Of a stretch of DNA of 64,000 nucleotides, positions 58,009 through 64,000 are shown piece by piece. Below the pieces are notes generated by a model. That model saw only the letters and a program-made list of their open reading frames with translations. It had not been told where the DNA came from and did not search any database. Within the stretch, counting starts at the first letter, position 1. The number at the start of each line of letters is the position of its first letter. The position numbers were made by a program, and so were the translations under genes. The stretch covers positions 992,001 through 1,056,000 of the forward strand of contig JAEVHH010000002.1 of the NCBI GenBank assembly GCA_017607445.1, read 5' to 3'. Source of the stretch: Histoplasma ohiense (taxonomy: Eukaryota; Ascomycota; Eurotiomycetes; Onygenales; Ajellomycetaceae).

Positions 58009-58553
58009 GACACGACCAGAGTCAAGGGAAGCAGGTAAAAAGGCCTATGAAGGAGCGACGGGAGGAGATATCAAGCTGAGACGTTGCATATTTGGCTCGG
58101 AATATGTTAGTATCCCAGTCCATCAAGATGTTTTCGCAATGACTTTGCAAAGTGAGGGAGGATTAGCCTGCTAAAAATTGTCAGTCAAAAGTTTTGAAGC
58201 TTTTGTATACTTGAAAGGGAAAAAAAAAAATGGCATATAGCTTAGTCAGCCACCGATATGGCGCTGGAAAGCTGTCAAAAGTGCACTTAATATCTGAGAG
58301 AAAAACATCATGTCAAGGTATACCTAAGTAATCTGTACATAAAAAAGATTCCAGAAGAAAAACGTTTCATTACTCCCACAGCTATTAGCTTGGGTGGTAG
58401 CGGCCAGATCAGTTGTCGCTCAAATATCAACTCCCACTACAAAAAGCCTTCAAACCCAACTGATAAAAAACAAAATATACAGCCATAAACCCATGGCTCC
58501 AATGCTATCATGATTCATAAACCAATCGTACCATAACTCGTCCATATCTTTAT
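58009..58553. other. intergenic region, Ndc80 3' end and mitochondrial protein promoter
   Basis: 545 bp, AT-rich, no gene or repeat recognised. Confidence 0.5.
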
Positions 58554-60849
58554 CTACATATTCTCGTCATTGGAAGCCCCCGGCTCCTCGTCATTGTCAC
58601 CTCCAAGTTCTTGCTCTACTTCATCCACAACAAAACTCTCATAATCTTCTAAGCTTTTCTGAATGTGCACCTTGAACCGGATAACATCATTCAACATAGT
58701 TTCAACACCGGTATGGAGCTCCTCACGGAGAGCATTCGCTCGAAGAACTAGTTGTTCGTATTCGATGTTGGTGTTCATTTCTCGTTGCTCCATGAGCTGA
58801 ACGTTTTCAGTCAGGGTAGCACGCATTTTAGCAAGCTCCTTTTCCATCTTTTCAATTTGGGAGTCGGATGTCAACTTTTGGGTTGTTGTAATTTCCTTAA
58901 GCTTCTCGAATTCCTCTTCTGCCGCGCGTCGTTTGTGTTCAAGAGCCTCTACCTCGCTCCTTTTCTCGTCCATGGCCTCCTTGATATTATCTAAGAGGTC
59001 CCGGTGATTCATATCTGCATCCAGAGCAAGTTTCCGTCGCTCATTAATCTCTTTCCGTAGAGAGATGAAATTGCTACGAACGAGGCCACGAAGGTCGAGG
59101 TTCAAGAGGTTCGTTGGATGATACCCGGTGAAAGTGTCAGCAAGCAAACGATCACCTTCTGGCGAGGTCCGGGAAGTCCCCAACTGGGATGAAGAAAAGT
59201 TGATTTCATTCAGATTGAGATGGAGCTCATAGTCTTGGCCCTTAGCGTTTGCAGCGGTCGCTGGGATCAAGCTCGTTTGATAACCAAGAGTGTTAAAAGT
59301 TTTGACAACTTGCTCCAGGGATTCAAGCCTTCTATTTGCTTCGGCCTCCTTTTCCATGACCCTAGCATGAGTATCGTCAAGTTGAATGAGGATATCCTCT
59401 ACGCTTTTCTGAAGTCGTTCTCGCTCGGAGTTCATGCGATCGATATCCTGGATTGTAATCCCCTGTTTATCCACACTATTTTGCAGATCGAGGCGTTCCT
59501 CATCGGCTTTCTGGAAGTCCTCCTCAGTCCTACTTATCTCTTCGTCAAGAAACTTGATGCGATTTTCGTATTTGGTGATCTTTCCTTGGACATTCTGATT
59601 GTAGTCTTCAAATTTTCTCTTATCATCCTCCAGAATCCTGAAATGTTTTTCCAATTTCGCTATATCCGGGGCATTCTTCTCCATTTGCTCAATTTGATCC
59701 CGTAGCTCCCTATTCTCTGCTTCAAGCTCTTGCATTTCACGAACATATTTTTCATTCCCACGCTCGAAGTCAGCTGCCATTGCTTCAATATGAGGAATAA
59801 GGCGTCTTTCCGCCACCTCATCATCTTCATTCTCGCCGCCCTGAAGCCAATCGCGATAGGCATTGGAGAGGAAATGGAAAATAATATTGTCACCAGAGAT
59901 ATCTACGCCGGCTTCTGCACAAGCATTGTCGTAATGTCCCAAGTAATATCGATCAAGCATCTGCGCCAGCTGCATCATCCAATGAAGCATGCCTAGGAAA
60001 GTCGACCAGTTCTGACCACCAACAGCTGCAATTTGGGATTTTGTGATACTCTTCTCAAATGGATAGCGTAGTTGTTTAAGAATAGGCGGAACTTCTGCGT
60101 CAATGTTTTTCTGGAATTTATAGCCAGGGTCGATTCTTCGATAAAGCCATTGAAAAATGTAGTTGAAATCTTTCTGCGTTGGGGATTTCAGAGTGTTTTG
60201 CGTGAGAGAGTGCTTCATCTCTAGCTCAAAATTATTTTGCGTCAGATACTCCAAAAGCTCTTGTCCGATTCGCGCCTGGAAAGAGCGGTCTTTGAGTGGG
60301 CGTGGGTCTCTAGGAACACCAGCAGGGGCAGGGGCTTGGGTAAAGAATGACTGGTGATGGCTCATCGGGCCACCCGTTGACTGGCGCGAGAAAACACTGC
60401 TTCGCCGTTGTAGTTGCGGCGCGGGGACGGGGTGAGAGGATACAGGTGCATAGCTTTGGCGGCCAACGCTGGCACTGTGAAAGATGTTGCTTGAAACAGA
60501 TCGGCGGACGGATGAAAGTCCATTGTCAGCTCCAGATGAGGATCGCTGGAATACTGGTTGTTGTGGCCGATTAAAGCCTTGACCGCCGATGGAAGTTGTG
60601 CGAACATGCTGCGACGTGTACGGTGGATTCTGGAGGTTTGCTGCGGAACTGGTTCGTTTGAGTGCTGAGGCAGGCTGCGGGATGGACGATAAGTTCTGGA
60701 CACTCGCAAGGGTCTGCGCCGAAGATTGAGTTAGTTCACATCAATTCAATTCCTGGATATTCCTTGGGGTGAAACTGTTAAAAAAAAACCAGATAACCGT
60801 GTACCTCTCGAGGTCGTCGGATGCTGAAAAGCCCAGTGTCTTGCGACAT
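58554..60849 (-). CDS. ndc80: kinetochore protein Ndc80 (Hec1)
   Basis: Microtubule-binding subunit of the outer-kinetochore Ndc80 complex (family knowledge). Exon 1 is 60805-60849 (MSQDTGLFSIRRPRE) and exon 2 is 58554-60713, giving 734 residues. The ATG at 60365 is internal (residue 132). The N-terminal tail (about 1-130) is unstructured and basic, with several Arg-Arg-x-Ser or Arg-x-Ser sites (LKRTSS, FQRSSSG, VRRSVSS, QRRSSVF), matching Aurora B target sites in the family. The CH domain covers about 140-290 (FNYIFQWLYRRIDPGYKF, WSTFLGMLHWMMQLAQMLD). A long coiled coil follows, interrupted by the Ndc80 loop (NEINFSSSQLG...TGYHPTNLLNLDLRGLVRSN). It ends with an acidic tail. Confidence 0.96.
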
Positions 60850-61331
60850 ACTGCCTGATGTGGTGACTGCACCCCACTATCAACTTGAGGGAAATTCAGG
60901 GTAGGTCGAAAGACAAGGAAAATTGAACGTGTAATATTTTGTCAGAATAATGTCATCATCCCGTAGACGACAAGCAAAGGGTTTGTAACCGCAAAAGATG
61001 ACCTCAGAGTGTTGTTGCTTTGCCCTCTTAGGAAATTCTGATGTAAACAAACTCACCGGTCATCGGACAAATATATCTCCGTCAACCCGTCATCACGGGA
61101 CTCGGGCCAGCTCCAGCCTCGGCTTTTTGTCGTTCTCGGCATGCGGCTTGTCGCGAAAAGGACCTCCCGAGTCGTCTTGCTCCTGACCTTCATGCCTCCA
61201 TCAACTATCAGAAAAAGAGATGGAATGATGCGTGCTGGATGGGGGCACGTTGGTATATTTGATTAAACACATACTGCAAACTTTTTGATAGTTTTTGCTA
61301 TCGACCATTTTCCCTAGCGATATCTTCAGCC
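60850..61331. promoter_or_regulatory. divergent promoter, Ndc80 / Pex14
   Basis: 482 bp between head-to-head starts. CCTCGG at 61117-61122 matches the FarA/FarB fatty-acid-response hexamer, which is known upstream of peroxisome genes in Aspergillus. Relevance here is inferred. Confidence 0.5.
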
Positions 61332-62703
61332 ATGGCTCTCCGGGAGGAACTTGTCTCCTCTGCGGTATGTGTTCTTCCTATAGTTCTTGTCATTGTATAT
61401 TCAGATGCATTCACTCATAATATTCTACTCTAGGTTTCTTGTACGTTGATACGCGATGCCCACGACTTGTTTTCCAGTTTTGAGGATCCAATAGCTGACC
61501 CTCAAATTCAACATGCATAGTCCTCCATGACCCATCGGTTTCATCCGCGCCGCTGGGCAAAAAGATAGCTTTCCTACAATCAAAAAACTTAACACAGGAA
61601 GAGATCGATCAAGCGCTTTCGAGAGCAGGCGAAGACTCATCTGCAGCTGCTACTCAGCATCCTACCCAAAACACTGCAGGTCAACAACCAATTTACCGGC
61701 AACCGACTCAGCTATATGGCCAAAACTATGCATATGGTCCGGGAGGTCAATGGCAACCTACACCGCCTCCTCCGGAGTGAGTGGTAGTTCTAGTTACCAG
61801 TTACGTCTTCTCCCGGTTTTGATATGCTAACGCTCATCCCTTTTGTAGATTGCCGAAACGAGATTGGCGAGATTGGTTTATCATGGCGACAGTGATAGGC
61901 GGTGTCGGATATGGCTTGTACTCTGTGGCTAAGGTATGGAGATTCCTCGTCGTTGATTCATGAACCTGATAAACCTAATATCAAAATTACAGCGATATAT
62001 CGTACCCCTTATCGCCCCTCCTACCCCTCCTCAGCTACAGCAGGACAAAGAAAGCATTGACGAACAGTTCTCTCGTGCTTTTGCGCTCCTCGATCAGCTA
62101 TCAAGCGACACAGCAACCCTTAAGAGCGCGGAAGAAGCACGGACCGAGCGCCTTGATTCTGCGCTTCGTGAAGTGGAAAATGTGATTACAGATTTGAAGA
62201 CATCCTCGCGGCGACGGGATGAGGAAACCCGGCGTATTGGGGAAGAGGTAAAAGGCTTGAAAGACAGCATACCCAGAGCCATCGATGGGGCAAAGGAAGG
62301 AAATGAAAAACGACTCAAAGAGCTTGGTAATGAGCTCAGAAGTTTGAAAGTTCTTCTCGGGAATCGACTTAGCTCAGCATCCGGCAGTGTCTCGGTGACC
62401 TCTTCTGCTCCACGGCCTGGTTCCACCACACCCCAGCTAAGTCAAGATACATCCGCAAATCGCCCCAGCGCGACGACTCCCTCATCACAAGCTGCCGCAT
62501 CCACTCCTGTCCCCACTCCCGCACCACAGCATGTGCCAGCTCCCACGTCTAGGGAGAACTCCACCAGTCCATTTTCCCAGCTTGCAAAACCGGCAAGCAT
62601 CCCTGCGTGGCAGATGGCTGCTTCCAATAAATCCAAGACTGCCACAGTGGAGAACGCAAGCTTCAGTACCGATGATCGAGAGACAAGTGCTCCTGCCAGC
62701 TAA
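61332..62703 (+). CDS. pex14: peroxisomal membrane docking protein Pex14
   Basis: Docks the Pex5 cargo receptor at the peroxisomal membrane (family knowledge). Five exons: 61332-61364, a 7-nt microexon 61434-61440, 61521-61776, 61849-61933 and 61993-62703; 363 residues. The microexon (GTTTCTT) encodes V-S-F with its last base shared, rebuilding ELVSSAVSFLHDPSVSSAPL. The Pex14 N-domain follows with KIAFLQSKNLTQEEIDQAL. A proline/tyrosine linker leads to the single membrane segment DWFIMATVIGGVGYGLYSVA (about residues 105-125). A coiled coil (about 140-240) and a Ser/Thr/Pro-rich tail follow. All splice phases close. Confidence 0.95.
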
Positions 62704-63094
62704 ACGCGTTTCCCCCCTATATAATATAATATATCAATTTCGAGGCGAAAGTAATCGAGGGCTAAAAACGGTTTTCATAATTTTGCTCTGAGTGTCATTC
62801 GGATTGAAGTATTCTTGACTGTAGTTTAAGGCCAATTCCTGTTAGTGGATCGAGCTTAGTTTGTACTATTGCATATACTACGCTTTTAACTTGCCATCTT
62901 TTTAACTGCTTTCCCCTTTATTTCCACACATATATATATCGTAGTAATTTTTCGATCCTGACACCAAGCCCATTACTTTTGAAGAATCCAAGTGGCGGGT
63001 CTTGGCAAACCATCATCAAAATTCCGCTCCGAACTTCAACCTCAGGTGTCATCACCACAGTCAGATATACAAAGCCGGCACCATCACACCCATC
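62704..63094. other. intergenic region
   Basis: 391 bp, AT-rich Pex14 3' UTR and short promoter of the next gene. TATATATATATC lies at about 62930-62941. Nothing else is seen. Confidence 0.5.
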
Positions 63095-64000
63095 ATGGAC
63101 ACATCCAGACACCGTCGGGATGGATATCGGAGCTACAGGTCTCGATCGCCTTCTCGACCACACTCACACGCGATGTCGACGTCACACTCCCCACGTTCCC
63201 AGCATTCTCGACGCCGTGATCACTATCGTCATGCAAGCGATGAGAGAGATATACGGTCCCGTTCTGCAGAAAGAAGGAAAAAGGCGCATAGCAGGCGAGA
63301 ACATGAAAGACGGGCAGTGGCGGCGCCAGCCACACTCCCGTTTGATGCCAGGCCGCTTTCCAAACACGATCTGCAAGTGCTTGAGCCCATGTTCGCGTTG
63401 TATTTAGATATACAGAAGAATATCGACATAGCGGATCTGGATGAACGGGAAGTAAAAGGCAGGTGGAAGAGCTTTGTGGGAAAATGGTAAGGCGATTGGC
63501 TGCTCCCCCTTCCTTCATTTGGTTATACTTGTTCTTTATCTTATTTTCTCTGCTGGGGGGAAGTTAAAGAAAGCCTTTTGAAACCCAAGTTGATGCTGAC
63601 ATATCTGAGGAACCGTGGAGAACTCGCGGAGGGCTGGTACGACCCGAGCACTTTCCAAAAGGCACAGCAAGACAGCGCGGCCGGAAATTTCTGGCGTGGA
63701 CTTCGGGCTTCCCCAGATTACGGGGAACAGAACAAAAGAAGTGTTGGGAAGGAGACAAGCGAACCCCCGCGCGAACGCTCAACAAGTACTGCCATGTCTC
63801 TAGACCAAAGAACCAAAGACCCAAAAGAAGACGAAGATGAATACGAAGACGACGATGAGGAAGAGGAGTCATACGGCCCGAAGCTCCCCAGGCCTGACCC
63901 CTCACTTGCCATAGTCCGTTCAAGCTCCAGTAGTCACAGAGCAGATGAAAAATCCGGCCCGACAATCCCAACCCTCCAAGATCTACAACTTCAACGAGGT
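63095..64000 (+). CDS. Arg/Ser-rich conserved fungal protein, C-terminus beyond window
   Basis: Exons 63095-63486 and 63610-64000 (open at the window edge). TG|G across the intron forms Trp in SFVGKWNRGELAEGWYDP, a block I take as conserved; the other possible acceptors disrupt it. The N-terminus is an SR-like segment (SYRSRSPSRPHSHAMSTSHS, then HSRRRDHYRH). A helical stretch follows (LSKHDLQVLEPMFALYLDIQ, DLDEREVKGRWKSF), and the second exon turns acidic (EDEDEYEDDDEEEESYGPKLP). SR-like and acidic segments suggest a nuclear, RNA-related protein. I cannot name the family. The ATG at 63095 is chosen because the frame upstream has only TTG. Confidence 0.75.

Noticed and set aside
63487..63587. 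Alternative acceptor giving VGKC-LLKPKLMLTYL in the last gene
   Set aside because: Phase is possible, but it inserts residues into the block KWNRGELAEGWYDP that the acceptor at 63609 restores cleanly.
1..64000. CRISPR arrays, prokaryotic operons, rRNA genes, intact transposase or reverse-transcriptase genes, secondary-metabolite core enzymes
   Set aside because: Looked for on both strands and not seen. The tandem repeats found are simple microsatellites without spacers.

Overview
The window is nuclear DNA of a filamentous ascomycete. Genes have short introns (about 45-125 nt, GT..AG) and homopolymer, CT and AT microsatellites fill the intergenic spaces. Every recognisable protein is a fungal orthologue: RSC chromatin subunit, Trk potassium transporter, Gds1-type winged-helix protein, Psk1-type AGC kinase, Ndc80, Pex14. 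The protein style and a fungal-type HNH nuclease relic suggest Eurotiomycetes, possibly Onygenales. That placement is inference from family resemblance, not something proved here. I resolved exon structures by hand, using splice signals, phase and family alignment.

Layout. 0.2-2.1 kb: Rsc7/Npl6 (+). 3.2-6.25 kb: Trk potassium transporter with ten coding exons (+). 6.25-10.7 kb: no convincing gene, ending in the CT-rich leader of a Pho80/Clg1-type cyclin (10.7-12.1 kb, +). 12.1-14.9 kb: T-rich, non-coding. 14.9-16.6 kb: histidine phosphatase (-), sharing a 324-bp divergent promoter with Cog8 (+). 19.0-20.5 kb: EAF elongation factor (+). 21.1-23.1 kb: P-TEFb-type cyclin Pch1 (+). 24.7-26.6 kb: Gds1-like protein (-). 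26.6-31.5 kb: accessory-like stretch with a broken HNH nuclease gene, a perfect GC-rich hairpin, short tandem repeats and a recurring TACTCCGTA word. 31.5-32.9 kb: Oms1-like methyltransferase (-). 33.7-35.4 kb: peroxisomal FAD oxidase (+). 36.8-37.9 kb: TATA-binding protein (-). 37.9-43.7 kb: long gene-free stretch with a tight CCAAT-box cluster, ending at tRNA-Ala(CGC). 44.1-46.2 kb: ETF-ubiquinone oxidoreductase (+). 47.0-49.1 kb: SRSF1/Srp2-type SR protein (+). 50.5-51.5 kb: double FolB-domain protein (+). 52.2-54.3 kb: Psk1-like kinase (+). 55.0-58.0 kb: large putative mitochondrial protein of unknown function (-). 58.6-60.8 kb: Ndc80 (-), divergent from Pex14 (61.3-62.7 kb, +). 63.1 kb to the end: an Arg/Ser-rich unknown protein (+), cut by the window edge.

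How the genes relate. There is no operon or obvious biosynthetic cluster; the content is mostly housekeeping. Loose themes are RNA polymerase II transcription (Rsc7, EAF, Pch1, TBP), mitochondrial and peroxisomal oxidation (ETF-QO, FAD oxidase, Oms1-like, Pex14) and cell-cycle kinases or cyclins. I found no convincing new biological system. The most interesting observations are 6-nt and 7-nt microexons in the SR-protein and Pex14 genes, the very long introns of the SR-protein gene, the decayed HNH gene beside a perfect hairpin, the dispersed TACTCCGTA word, and the CCAAT cluster in a gene-free region.
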